Below, piece after piece: positions 28,323-36,822 of a DNA stretch of 64,000 nucleotides. The DNA is from Azospirillum sp. B21 (GTDB lineage: Bacteria > Pseudomonadota > Alphaproteobacteria > Azospirillales > Azospirillaceae). The stretch covers positions 248,001 to 312,000 of the forward strand of contig NZ_VTTO01000007.1 of NCBI RefSeq assembly GCF_008364825.1, written 5' to 3'. Within the stretch, counting starts at the first letter, position 1. Every line of letters starts with the position of its first letter. Made by a program: the position numbers and the translations under genes. The notes under the pieces are model-generated. The model was not told where the DNA came from and did no database searches. It worked only from the letters and a program-made list of their open reading frames with translations.

Positions 28323-28865
28323 TCAAACGGCAGGCAGGCAGAGCCGGTCGCGCAAGGCCAGGAAGCGGTCGACCTGATCGGCCAGAAGCTGGCGCTTCTC
28401 GTCGCGGCCGACGAAGATCTTGAACATCGCCTCGCCGTCGCCGCTGAAGAAGATTACGGCGCAGCTGTCGCCGCTGCCCATGAAGGGGCGGCGGACGAAG
28501 GCGAGATCGGCGCAGCGGTCCAGGCGGATATGGCCGCCGATCGGGCTGCCGCCGGCCAGATTGTAGAAGCCGCGCCCGAACTGGCCGAGCGGCAGCGGCC
28601 CCTTGCATTCCAGCACCAGATCGGCGCTGTGGACCAGGAAGGTGATCGGCCCCCAGCCGGCGATGTCGGTCATCGCCGCCTCCGCCGCCGAACCGGGGGC
28701 GAAGCCGCGCATGGCCGCCGGCAGGCAGTCGACGACGGCGCGCAGGCTGACGCCGGTCTCCGCCGCCACCGCCTCCAGCACCCCGCCGGGTTCGGCGAGA
28801 AGCCGGGCGCGCAGGGGCTCCAATGCCGCATCCTGGCTGGCGGCAGGCGTGTGCTGTGTGGTCAT
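28323..28865 (-). CDS. hutX: Haem utilisation cytosolic carrier protein HutX/HuvX family
   Basis: A 180-residue cytosolic protein of the HutX family, which binds incoming haem and hands it to a degrading enzyme. Diagnostic segments are FLVHSADLVLECKGPLP, GRGFYNLAGGSPIGGHI and FRRPFMGSGDSCAVIFF-like text (FVRRPFMGSGDS). The chosen ATG gives MTTQHTPAAS; upstream ATGs at 28904 and 28919 are in frame but lack better ribosome sites. It lies between the haem receptor gene and the kinase gene on the same strand. Confidence 0.85.
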   Translation of the reverse strand: MTTQHTPAASQDAALEPLRARLLAEPGGVLEAVAAETGVSLRAVVDCLPAAMRGFAPGSAAEAAMTDIAGWGPITFLVHSADLVLECKGPLPLGQFGRGFYNLAGGSPIGGHIRLDRCADLAFVRRPFMGSGDSCAVIFFSGDGEAMFKIFVGRDEKRQLLADQVDRFLALRDRLCLPAV

Positions 28866-29006
28866 GGCGGGATCCGAATGGGCAGGACGGAGGGGACGGG
28901 ACATGATGTCCGGTGACATTTATGAGAATAATTCGCAGTCGCGTTTACGCTCAACCGCTCTTCCCTTAACGCCGCTTAATGTGGCGGGGCCGTCCGGTCC
29001 ATCCGA

Positions 29007-30434
29007 TCACTCCATTTGGGCATGGCGGCCGAGCCGGATGGTGACGCGGAGCCCCGGCGCATTGTCGTCCAGCAGCAGCCCGCCGCCATGCAGCGTGGCG
29101 ATGGCGCCGACGATGGACAGGCCAAGCCCGTAGCCCGGCACCCCGTCCTGCGGGTTGAGCCGGAAGAAGCGCTGGACCGCCAGCGCCCGCTGGCCGGGGG
29201 CGAGGCCCGGTCCGCGGTCGGCGACGCACAGCTCCTCCCAACCGTCGCGGATGCCGGCCGACAGCCGGATCTCCCGGCCTTGGGGCGCATATTTCAGGGC
29301 GTTGTCCACGAGGTTGGCGATGGCTTGGAACAGCAGCGTACGGTCGCCGCGGATGCGCAGCCCCGGTTCGGCCGCGACCGACAGGACGACTCCCTCCTCC
29401 TCGGCCAGCGGCAGGTAGGATTCGCGGATCTCCTCCAGCAGCGGTTCGGCCTCCAGCGGTTCCATGCTCAGGCTGCAGCGGGCGGTCTCGATCTCGCCCA
29501 GCCGCATGATGGCGCGGAACAGCTGCTGGATGCGCCGGGTCTCCCCGATGCCGTCTTCCAGCGCACGGCGGATCTCCGGGTCGGCGCAGTCCTCGGCGAT
29601 GCCGGCCAGCCGGTTGTGCAGGTGGGTCAGCGGCGTGCGCAGCTCGTGCGCGATGCTGCTGGAGACGCTCGACACCTCCTCCACCAGCCGGTTGACGCGG
29701 TCGAGCGTGCGGTTGATCTCGCGGCCGAGGCCGGCGAACTCGTCGTCGGTGCGGCCGACGTCGATCCGGCGGTTGCGGTCGCCCCCGGCATAGGCGGCGA
29801 GCGCCTCGCTCATCGCGCCGACCCGGCGCAGGGTGCCGGAACTGAAATAGACGCCGAAGGTCAGGCTGGTCAGCAGGAACAGCAGCACCCCGACGCCGGC
29901 GGCCAGCGGCACCGCCCGCATCTGGCTCAGCATCGGCTGGATGTCGTAGGCGTTGATGAAGCGTCCGCCGTCGGGCAGCGCCACCACCAGCGCCTGCATC
30001 TTCCAGCCGTCTGTGGCGTCCTTGCCGCGGCGTTCGACCAGCCCCGTCGGGCAGGAGGCGAGACGGGCGGGGTCGCAGTTCAGCGCGTCCAGCAGCCGCG
30101 CCGCCGTCGCGTCGTCGCCATACAGCAGCCGTCCCGAGGCATCCAGCACCAGCCGCCTGCGCGCCGTCTCCGTTTCGAACTGCGCACGCCGGCGCAGGTC
30201 GGCGGCCAGATCGGGGGCATCGCCGAACCGCCCGAGCTGGCGCTGTGTCGCGGTGTCGCGCTCCAGCAATTCGACCACATGGTCCTTGACCAGATCGGTC
30301 AGCAGGCTGCGGCTCCATAGAACGGCACCGGAGGTCACGACGACGAACACCGCACCGATGGTCATGGTCTGGCGGAAGCTGCGGGTGTCGAGCAGCGGGC
30401 GGATGCGGGCGGGAAGCCGCTCAACCAAGCGCAT
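29007..30434 (-). CDS. Sensor histidine kinase linked to the haem-uptake operon
   Basis: A 475-residue membrane kinase. The first membrane helix (residues about 22-40) and a second (around 175-200) bracket a periplasmic sensor of about 135 residues containing a Cys pair (NCDPARLASC). A HAMP segment, the phospho-acceptor motif SSIAHELRTPLTHL, the N box NLVDNALKYAP, DRGPGLAPG and GYGLGLSIV follow. It starts inside the end of the response-regulator gene (14-base overlap), so the two form one system. As it follows hmuSTUV on the same strand, haem or haem stress is a reasonable candidate signal. Confidence 0.9.
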   Translation of the reverse strand: MRLVERLPARIRPLLDTRSFRQTMTIGAVFVVVTSGAVLWSRSLLTDLVKDHVVELLERDTATQRQLGRFGDAPDLAADLRRRAQFETETARRRLVLDASGRLLYGDDATAARLLDALNCDPARLASCPTGLVERRGKDATDGWKMQALVVALPDGGRFINAYDIQPMLSQMRAVPLAAGVGVLLFLLTSLTFGVYFSSGTLRRVGAMSEALAAYAGGDRNRRIDVGRTDDEFAGLGREINRTLDRVNRLVEEVSSVSSSIAHELRTPLTHLHNRLAGIAEDCADPEIRRALEDGIGETRRIQQLFRAIMRLGEIETARCSLSMEPLEAEPLLEEIRESYLPLAEEEGVVLSVAAEPGLRIRGDRTLLFQAIANLVDNALKYAPQGREIRLSAGIRDGWEELCVADRGPGLAPGQRALAVQRFFRLNPQDGVPGYGLGLSIVGAIATLHGGGLLLDDNAPGLRVTIRLGRHAQME

Positions 30435-31092
30435 AGCCGATGGCCCGCACGGTGCGCAGCAGGGGCGGATCGAAATCCTTGTCGATCTTGCTGCGCAGCT
30501 TGAAGACATGCACCTCCACCAGATTGGTCGGCGGGTTGAAGCCGTAGCCCCACGCCTTTTCCAGCAGCATGGTCCGCGTCACCGTCTGGCCGGGGTTGCT
30601 CATCAGGATGTGCAGCAGGCGGAATTCCTTGTCGGTCAGCTCGATGGGCACCCCCTGCCGGGTCACCCGCCGCTGGGGCACGTCCATCACCAGATCGCCG
30701 ACGGTCAGCAGGTCGCCGGGGGCGGCCATCGCCTGCCCGTGGCGGCGGGACAGATGCTCCAGCCGCACCAGCAGCTCGGCGAAGTCGAAGGGCTTGCCCA
30801 GATAATCGTCGGCCCCGGCGCGCAGCCCGGCGACCCGGTCGGAGGTCTCGTCCAGCGCCGACAGCACCAGCACCGGCGGATGGCGCGTGCCGTTCAGCCG
30901 CTTCAGCACCTCCATCCCGTCGAGCTTCGGCAGCATGCGGTCGAGCACCACGACGTCGAACGCCTCTTCCGCCAGCAGGCGCAGCGCCTCCTCGCCATCG
31001 CCGGAGAAGCGGCAGGAATGGCCGGAGCCGTTGAGCTTGGCCCCGATCCAATAGCTGACGGCCGCATCGTCCTCGACGACCAGAACGCGCAA
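30421..31092 (-). CDS. OmpR-family response regulator linked to the haem-uptake operon
   Basis: A 223-residue regulator with a receiver domain (acidic pair E7-D8-D9, phospho-acceptor D51 in VVVLDRMLP, Lys in GKPFDF) and a C-terminal winged helix (ELTDKEFRLLHILMSNPGQT, then VEVHVFKLRSKID). The start is TTG at 31090-31092, supported by GGGAGGAGG immediately upstream. The gene begins 27 bases after the hmuV stop, which suggests co-transcription with the haem importer. Confidence 0.9.
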   Translation of the reverse strand: MRVLVVEDDAAVSYWIGAKLNGSGHSCRFSGDGEEALRLLAEEAFDVVVLDRMLPKLDGMEVLKRLNGTRHPPVLVLSALDETSDRVAGLRAGADDYLGKPFDFAELLVRLEHLSRRHGQAMAAPGDLLTVGDLVMDVPQRRVTRQGVPIELTDKEFRLLHILMSNPGQTVTRTMLLEKAWGYGFNPPTNLVEVHVFKLRSKIDKDFDPPLLRTVRAIGYALG

Positions 31093-31119
31093 CGCCTCCT
31101 CCCTTCGCCGAAAGTGATA

Positions 31120-31953
31120 TTAATAATCAGTCGCAAATTGGCTGTCCAGCCCGGATGGCGGCTGCCCTGTCGTGGCGAAGACGGCCCCCTGCCCGTCCGG
31201 CGCCGGCATCCGGACGAAGCGGGTGGCGAAGACGCGTTCCAGCACCGGAACCGGCAGGGCGGACATCGGACCGCTCCAGGCCTCGCGCCCATCCGCCAGC
31301 ACCAGCGCGTCGTCGCAATAGCGGGCAGCCAGCGTCATGTCGTGCAGCACCACGGCGCAGGCGCCGCCGGTCCGCTCCATCCAGGTCCGCGCCGCCCGCA
31401 GCAGGTGATGCTGGTGCGCCGGATCCAGGCTGGCGGTCGGCTCGTCGAGCAGCAGGCAGGGGCCTCCGTCCGCTCCGTCGCGGTGGAGAGCTCCGGCCGC
31501 GAGCTGGGCCAGCGCGCGGGCGAAGGCGACGCGCTGGCTCTCGCCGCCCGACAGCTGGGGCAGCAGGCGGTCGCGCAAGTCCGCGGCATCGGCGGCATGC
31601 AGGCTGTCGGCGATCAGCCGCCGCCGGTCGGCGGCCGAGCAGGGTGCGGTTTCGACCGCCAGGGTGATCGCCTCCTCCACCGAGAAGGCGAAACCGGCAG
31701 CGGGATGCTGGCCGACCAGCGCCCGGCGGCGGGCGAGAAGCCGCGGCGGCAGCTCGCGCAGGTCGCGGCCGTCGAGGCGGATGGCGCCGCCGGTCGGCCG
31801 CCTTTCGCCCGACAGCAGGGCCAGCAGGGTGGATTTGCCGGCACCGTTGGGGCCGAGGATCGCCAGCAGCCGGCCGGGAACCAGATGGACGGTCACGCCA
31901 TCGACCAGCCGGCGGCCGGCCACGGCGAAGGACACTTGATCGGCCTGCAGCAA
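31120..31953 (-). CDS. hmuV: Haem ABC transporter ATP-binding protein HmuV
   Basis: A 277-residue ATPase for haem import. Walker A GPNGAGKS (34-41), signature LSGGESQRV, Walker B CLLLDEPTASLD and the switch His in VVLHDMTLAARYCD are all present. There is no suitable ATG; a TTG at 31951-31953 preceded by GAGGAG is the best start and gives MLQADQVSFAV. An insertion with HRDGADGG between signature and Walker B is typical of HmuV proteins. It follows hmuU by 11 bases. Confidence 0.9.
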   Translation of the reverse strand: MLQADQVSFAVAGRRLVDGVTVHLVPGRLLAILGPNGAGKSTLLALLSGERRPTGGAIRLDGRDLRELPPRLLARRRALVGQHPAAGFAFSVEEAITLAVETAPCSAADRRRLIADSLHAADAADLRDRLLPQLSGGESQRVAFARALAQLAAGALHRDGADGGPCLLLDEPTASLDPAHQHHLLRAARTWMERTGGACAVVLHDMTLAARYCDDALVLADGREAWSGPMSALPVPVLERVFATRFVRMPAPDGQGAVFATTGQPPSGLDSQFATDY

Positions 31954-31964
31954 GATGGGGCTCC

Positions 31965-33050
31965 TCAACCGAACGAACGTCCGCCGCGGGCGCGCAGCAG
32001 CCACAGGAAGACGGGGGCACCGACGGCGCCGAGCAGCAGCCCGACCGGCACGTCGGCCGGGGCGGCGATGCTGCGGGCGGTGGTGTCGGCCAGGACCAGC
32101 AGGGTCGCCGCCGCCAGGGCTGTCGCCGGCAGCAGCCGGCGGTGGACCGGCCCCAGCCACAGCCGGATCATGTGCGGAACCACCAGCCCGACGAAGCCGA
32201 TCAGGCCGGAGACGGCGACCGCCGCCCCCACCCCCAGCGCCACCAGCAGAACGGTGCGCACGGCGAAGCGGTGCGGCTCCAGCCCGAGCAGGAAGGCGTC
32301 GCGCTCGCCCAGCGCATAGAGGTCGAGCCGGCGGGCGTTGGCGAGCAGTCCGGCGATAGCGGCCAGCATCAGGACCAGCGCCGGCCCGATCTGGGTCCAG
32401 CCGGCGCCGCCGAAGCCGCCCATCATCCAGAAGGTCATCTGCCGCAGCGCTTGGTCGTCGCCGAGATAGCTGCACAGGCCGATGCCGGCGCCGCCCAGCG
32501 CGTTGACGGCGATGCCGGCCAGCAGCATGTCAGTGGCCGAACAGCGCCCGTCGCGCCGCGCCAGCGCCAGGATCAGGATCGTCGCCGCCAGGGCGCCCAG
32601 GAAGGCGGTCACCGGCAGCAGGGTGGACAGCGACAGGCCGCTGCGCGACAACCCCAGCCCGGCAACCCCCAGCATCATGGTGACCGACCCGGCGAAGGCG
32701 GCACCGCTCGACACCCCGACCAGACCGGGATCGGCCAGCGGGTTGCGGAAGATCGCCTGCAGCGAAGCCCCTGCGACGCCCAGCGTGACGCCGACCGCCG
32801 CCGCCAGCACGATGCGCGGCAGGCGCAGGGTGTAGAGGACCGCCGCGTCGCGGGCGCCCAGCGGCTCGCCCGGCAGGCCGATTGCCTGCGCCAGATGCGA
32901 CAGCACCCGGTCGAGCGGCAGGGCGATGCTGCCGGTGGACAGGGCAATGAGGACCGCGGCGGTCAGCGCAACGCCCAGCAGCCCGAGGGCAGGACCGAGG
33001 CGGGGGCGGCGGGCCGGGGGCACGCCGACGATGGACATGCCGATGCTCAT
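31965..33050 (-). CDS. hmuU: Haem ABC transporter permease HmuU (FecCD family)
   Basis: A 361-residue inner-membrane permease with about ten hydrophobic helices. Family signatures include LRLPRIVLAAAVGVTLGVAG, IFRNPLADPGLVGVSSGAA (in two parts) and the C-terminal GFVGLVVPHMIRLWLGP that contacts the ATPase. The ATG overlaps the hmuT stop (ATGA). Confidence 0.93.
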   Translation of the reverse strand: MSIGMSIVGVPPARRPRLGPALGLLGVALTAAVLIALSTGSIALPLDRVLSHLAQAIGLPGEPLGARDAAVLYTLRLPRIVLAAAVGVTLGVAGASLQAIFRNPLADPGLVGVSSGAAFAGSVTMMLGVAGLGLSRSGLSLSTLLPVTAFLGALAATILILALARRDGRCSATDMLLAGIAVNALGGAGIGLCSYLGDDQALRQMTFWMMGGFGGAGWTQIGPALVLMLAAIAGLLANARRLDLYALGERDAFLLGLEPHRFAVRTVLLVALGVGAAVAVSGLIGFVGLVVPHMIRLWLGPVHRRLLPATALAAATLLVLADTTARSIAAPADVPVGLLLGAVGAPVFLWLLRARGGRSFG

Positions 33051-33958
33051 GGCCCGTCCTTCCCAGTTTGCGCGCGCAGCAGCGCCTTGACCGCTTCCGG
33101 CGTGCGCGGACCCAGCCCGACCAGAAGCGCGCCGTCGATCTGGACGACGCGGCGGTCGCGCGCCGCCGGGGTCATCGCCAGCTGCGGCAAGGAGAGCAGG
33201 CCGTCGAGCCCGCCGGACCGTTCCACCAGCGTCCGGCTGACCAGCAGGATCTGCGGCTCGGCCGCCAGGGCGGCTTCCGCCGACAGCGGCGGGAAGTCGC
33301 GGTCGCTGTCGATGGCGTTGCGTCCACCGGCCAGCGCGATCAGGGCATCCGGCACGGTGCCGCGCCCGGCCGCCATCATGCCGCCGGGACCGCCGCCGAC
33401 CAGACAGAGGATGCGGGCACCCGCCTTGCCGGAACCGGCGGCCTGCTGCGCCTCGGCCGACAGGGCGGTCAGCTGGCCGGTCAGTTCGGCGGCGAGGCGA
33501 CGGCCCGCCTCCTCACGGCCCAGGGCGCGGGCGACGGCGGCGATCTTGGCGGTCAGACCGGCCGGGTCGGAGACCTCCGGCACCATCTCCACCGTCACGC
33601 CCATGGCGCGAAGCTGGTCGAAGACGGTCTGCGGCCCGGCCCCCTCGACGGCCAGCACATGGGTGGGGGCGAGCGACATCAGCCCCTCCGCCGACAGGGT
33701 ACGCATGTAGCCGACATCGGGCTTCGCCGCCGCCGCGGCAGGCTGGCGGCTGGCGGTGTCGCGACCGACCACCGCATCGCCGGCCCCCAGCGCGAAGGCC
33801 AGTTCGGTCACCGGCGCCCCGATGGTGACGAGGCGCATCTTCGCCATCCCCTCCGCCGCCCCGGCAGCCGGCGCCGTCAAACAGGCGGCGATGCCTAGGG
33901 CGAGAGCGGCCAGCAGTCGGCGGCCCGGCAGTCGGCGGGGGAATGCCCGCATCATCAT
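33047..33958 (-). CDS. hmuT: Periplasmic haemin-binding protein HmuT
   Basis: A binding protein of about 303 residues with a signal peptide (RLLAALALGIAACLTAPAAGA, split around residues 14-34) and the family sequence RLVTIGAPVTELAFALGAGD, VGYMRTLSAEGLMSLAPTHV and ILCLVGGGPGGMMAAGRGT. Three consecutive ATG codons begin the gene; the outermost is reported although the second or third fits the upstream GGGAG better. It delivers haem to HmuUV. Confidence 0.92.
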   Translation of the reverse strand: MMMRAFPRRLPGRRLLAALALGIAACLTAPAAGAAEGMAKMRLVTIGAPVTELAFALGAGDAVVGRDTASRQPAAAAAKPDVGYMRTLSAEGLMSLAPTHVLAVEGAGPQTVFDQLRAMGVTVEMVPEVSDPAGLTAKIAAVARALGREEAGRRLAAELTGQLTALSAEAQQAAGSGKAGARILCLVGGGPGGMMAAGRGTVPDALIALAGGRNAIDSDRDFPPLSAEAALAAEPQILLVSRTLVERSGGLDGLLSLPQLAMTPAARDRRVVQIDGALLVGLGPRTPEAVKALLRAQTGKDGP

Positions 33959-33971
33959 CGGCTCCCGCACC

Positions 33972-34931
33972 TCAGGCGACGCCCGGCAGGTCGGGCATCG
34001 ACCGGGCGAGCGTTCGCCATTCCGTCCGTTCCGGCTTGTCCTCGTCCCGCTGGCCGCAGAGGATGGCGCAGTTCTCCCCTTGCGCGTTGTAGAGTTCGAC
34101 CGTGGTGATGCCGCCCTTGTCGGTCGGCTTGAACACCACCCAGGCGCTGGACAGGCGCGCCATGTCGCAGTGCAGGCGGAAGCCGGGATCGTCGATTCCG
34201 AGCAGAGCCCTATCCGTCCGCAGCGTGGCGATCGTGCCCGTGTGGATCTGGATGCAGCCGGCATTGCCGACGAAGATCATGATCTCCATCCGGTCGTCGC
34301 GGGCGGACTCCAGAAGTCCGGTCACTGCGGCCAGCGGAATTTCGCGGGCGAAGTCGCCGCCGGCCAGACGCATGGCGTCGAGACGGGCCACGCCGAACCG
34401 CTTCAGCATCCCGTGGAATTCATGCACGTCGGCCATCGCCGCCCAGGCGGTGCGCAGGCCGGCGACGTCGATGTCGGCCGGGACAGTGGCGACCGTCCGG
34501 ACCGGCGGTTCGCCGCGTTCGACCTCGTCGGCCACGTCGCCATCCGCCCGGTACTCGTCCAGGAAAGTGTCCCAAGCCGCGGCGTCGGATTCCGCCGTGC
34601 GATGGATGGCGTGGACCAGATGGCCGGCCGCATTGCGGATCAGGATGGCGCCGGCGGCCGGATCGTAAGCGGTCCGGCGCCAGTGACGGGGGAAGATCCG
34701 CAGATCGACGTCACGGTTCAGCACGATGACGGCATGGCCGTTGCCGGACACATTGCCGAAGCGGCCGATCTTCTCATGGGTGATGGCGCTGTTGGTGGTG
34801 ACGACCCGGACCTGACCGAGGACGTCGAGGCGCGGCAGCACCGCCGGCCAGTCCACCTCCAGCCGCAGAAGGCCGGTCGCGGTGTTGGAGACGGTGGGCG
34901 CCTCGATGGAAGGCAGGGAGGTGTCGGGCAT
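33972..34931 (-). CDS. hmuS: Haemin-degrading factor / haem chaperone HmuS (HemS family)
   Basis: A 319-residue cytosolic protein of the HemS/ChuS/HmuS family with two repeated halves (around 30-150 and 190-310), each with RLFP-like haem-contact segments (for example DVDLRIFPRHW in the first and MARLSSAWVVFKPTDKGG in the second). It receives haem from HmuTUV for storage or breakdown. Family proteins are about 340-350 residues, so this copy is slightly short at the N-terminus. It is the first gene of the hmu operon and has a strong Fur box upstream. Confidence 0.9.
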   Translation of the reverse strand: MPDTSLPSIEAPTVSNTATGLLRLEVDWPAVLPRLDVLGQVRVVTTNSAITHEKIGRFGNVSGNGHAVIVLNRDVDLRIFPRHWRRTAYDPAAGAILIRNAAGHLVHAIHRTAESDAAAWDTFLDEYRADGDVADEVERGEPPVRTVATVPADIDVAGLRTAWAAMADVHEFHGMLKRFGVARLDAMRLAGGDFAREIPLAAVTGLLESARDDRMEIMIFVGNAGCIQIHTGTIATLRTDRALLGIDDPGFRLHCDMARLSSAWVVFKPTDKGGITTVELYNAQGENCAILCGQRDEDKPERTEWRTLARSMPDLPGVA

Positions 34932-34986
34932 CGGGGAAAATCCTCGCGAGGGCTGGCGCGGCGCCGGCCGGTGACGTTTCCCAGAT

Positions 34987-35005
34987 GATTATGATAGTCA
35001 TTATC
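34987..35005 (-). promoter_or_regulatory. Near-consensus Fur box upstream of hmuS
   Basis: GATTATGATAGTCATTATC matches the Fur consensus GATAATGATAATCATTATC at 17 of 19 positions. It lies 56 bases before the hmuS start, so the hmuSTUV operon and the two-component genes behind it should be iron-repressed. Confidence 0.85.
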
Positions 35006-35157
35006 AATGACAAGGCGGGCTTCATTAACCCGCATTAATTCCGGTTCCAAGGTGTTTACGCCGATGGCGGTGAAAGCCGAACGGGTGCGTGATTTCCCAG
35101 ATGGATCCGTTTGCGGTACACACAAAGCACAGTTGATATGTGCTAAATAGGTATTGG

Positions 35158-35175
35158 ATTCCCTTGTTAGGGAAT
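35158..35175. promoter_or_regulatory. Perfect palindrome upstream of the cystine-type ABC operon
   Basis: ATTCCC-N6-GGGAAT lies about 100 bases before the binding-protein gene in an AT-rich leader. The rest of the 34932-35274 gap holds the Fur box and no supported gene. The palindrome is a candidate operator; no regulator is assigned. Confidence 0.45.
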
Positions 35176-35274
35176 ATTCTTTCCTGTAGCGTGAGGGCAA
35201 CCGTCCAGCGCAAAACTGCGCCCAAGGTGGCGGACCAACCCAAGATCCACTCCATAAACACCGGGCACCAACCG

Positions 35275-36048
35275 ATGAATTGGCTGAAATCGCTTCTCGT
35301 CGCCGGCCTTCTGCAGGTCGCCGCCGTCTCCGCCGCCCAGGCCCAGAGCGACCTCGACCGCATCAAGGCGGACGGCGTGATGAAGATCGGGACCGAGGGC
35401 ACCTATGCCCCCTTCACCTATCACGACGCCTCCGGCGCGCTCGTCGGCTTCGACGTCGAGATCGGGCGCGAGGTCGCCAAACGCATCGGCGTGAAGGCGG
35501 AGTTCCTGGAAGGCAAGTGGGACGGCCTGATCGCCGGCCTCGACGCCCGCCGCTACGATGCCGTGATCAATCAGGTCGGCATCACCGAGGCACGCAAGGC
35601 CAAGTACGACTTCTCCGATCCCTACATCACCAGCCGCGCGGTGCTGATCGTGCGCGGCGACAATGACGCGATCAAGAGCTTCAACGATCTGAAGGGCAGG
35701 AAATCGGCGCAGTCGCTGACCAGCAATTTCGGCAAGCTGGCCGAGGCGTCGGGCGCGCAGCTGGTCGCCACCGACGGCTTCGACCAGTCGATCCAGCTGG
35801 TCCTGAACGGACGGGCCGAGGCGACGGTCAACGACAGCCTGTCCTTCCTGGACTTCAAGAAGCAGAAGCCGAACGCCAACGTGAAGATCGCCGCGACCCA
35901 GGACAATGCCGACCAGTCCGGCATCATCGTCCGCAAGGGCGAGGCCAAGCTGGTCGCCGCCATCAACGAGGCGCTTGCCGCCATGAAGGCCGACGGCACC
36001 TACGGGACGATTTCGCAGAAGTATTTCGGCGCCGACGTTTCCAAGTAA
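35275..36048 (+). CDS. Periplasmic cystine/polar amino-acid binding protein (FliY/TcyJ-like)
   Basis: A 257-residue family 3 binding protein with a signal peptide ending at AAQAQ, the hallmark LDRIKADGVMKIGTEGTYAP, GFDVEIGREVAKRIG, and EGKWDGLIAGLDARRYDAVINQVGIT in pieces. This pattern is closest to the cystine binding protein FliY/TcyJ. The ATG at 35275 directly precedes a signal peptide; no strong ribosome site is visible. It forms an operon with the following permease and ATPase. Confidence 0.88.
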   Translation: MNWLKSLLVAGLLQVAAVSAAQAQSDLDRIKADGVMKIGTEGTYAPFTYHDASGALVGFDVEIGREVAKRIGVKAEFLEGKWDGLIAGLDARRYDAVINQVGITEARKAKYDFSDPYITSRAVLIVRGDNDAIKSFNDLKGRKSAQSLTSNFGKLAEASGAQLVATDGFDQSIQLVLNGRAEATVNDSLSFLDFKKQKPNANVKIAATQDNADQSGIIVRKGEAKLVAAINEALAAMKADGTYGTISQKYFGADVSK

Positions 36049-36074
36049 CCGCCAATCAAGCGGTAAACCGTTTC

Positions 36075-36109
36075 CAATGCCCCCTGCCCCGACCGGGCCG
36101 GGGGCATTG
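36075..36109 (+). terminator. Intergenic hairpin between binding-protein and permease genes
   Basis: CAATGCCCCC at 36075-36084 pairs with GGGGGCATTG at 36100-36109, followed by TCGTTCC and no clear T run. It is likely a partial terminator or mRNA-stabilising structure that lets the binding protein be made in excess over the membrane subunits. Confidence 0.6.
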
Positions 36110-36141
36110 TCGTTCCTTCACCACGAGAGGCACCTTCCCCC

Positions 36142-36822
36142 TTGCTGCACTGGCTTACCCTGATGGCGGACTCGCTTCCGTCGCTGCTGTGGGCGGCACT
36201 GGTCTTCACCGTGCCGCTGACGCTGGCATCCTTCGCGCTGGGCCTGACGGTCGGACTGGTGGCGGCGGTGGTCCGTCTGTTCGGGCCGGCGCCGCTCGCC
36301 GCCGTCGTCCGCTTCTATGTCTGGATCATCCGCGGCACGCCGCTGCTGGTGCAGCTGTTCCTGATCTTCTACGGCCTGCCCAGCGTCGGCATCGTGCTGG
36401 ACGCCTTCCCGGCGGCGCTGATCGGCTTCACGCTGAATGTCGGCGCCTACACCTCGGAGATCATCCGCGCCGTCATCGGATCGGTGCCGAAGGGGCAGTG
36501 GGAGGCTGCCTATTCCATCGGCATGAGCTGGTCGCAGGCGATGCGCCGCACCATCCTGCCGCAGGCCGCCCGCGTCGCGGTGCCGCCCCTGTCCAACACC
36601 TTCATCTCGCTGGTCAAGGACACCTCGCTCGCCGCCGCCATCACGGTGCCGGAGCTGTTCCAGGCCGCCCAGCGCATCGTCGCCACCAGCTACGAGCCGC
36701 TGATCCTCTATGTGGAAGCGGCGCTGATCTATCTGGCGCTGAGCTCCATCCTGTCTGCGCTGCAGGTCCGGCTGGAACGCCGGTTCGGGCAGTATGGCGG
36801 TTTCCTGGAGGCCAAGTCGTGA
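36142..36822 (+). CDS. Amino-acid ABC transporter permease, cystine type (YecS/TcyL-like)
   Basis: A 226-residue HisM/QM-type permease with about five hydrophobic helices. IIRGTPLLVQLFLIFYGLP and the EAA loop WEAAYSIGMSWSQAMRRTIL are typical. TTG 36142 is chosen as start with GAGAGG upstream; ATG 36163 lacks a ribosome site. The stop overlaps the ATPase start. Confidence 0.88.
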   Translation: MLHWLTLMADSLPSLLWAALVFTVPLTLASFALGLTVGLVAAVVRLFGPAPLAAVVRFYVWIIRGTPLLVQLFLIFYGLPSVGIVLDAFPAALIGFTLNVGAYTSEIIRAVIGSVPKGQWEAAYSIGMSWSQAMRRTILPQAARVAVPPLSNTFISLVKDTSLAAAITVPELFQAAQRIVATSYEPLILYVEAALIYLALSSILSALQVRLERRFGQYGGFLEAKS

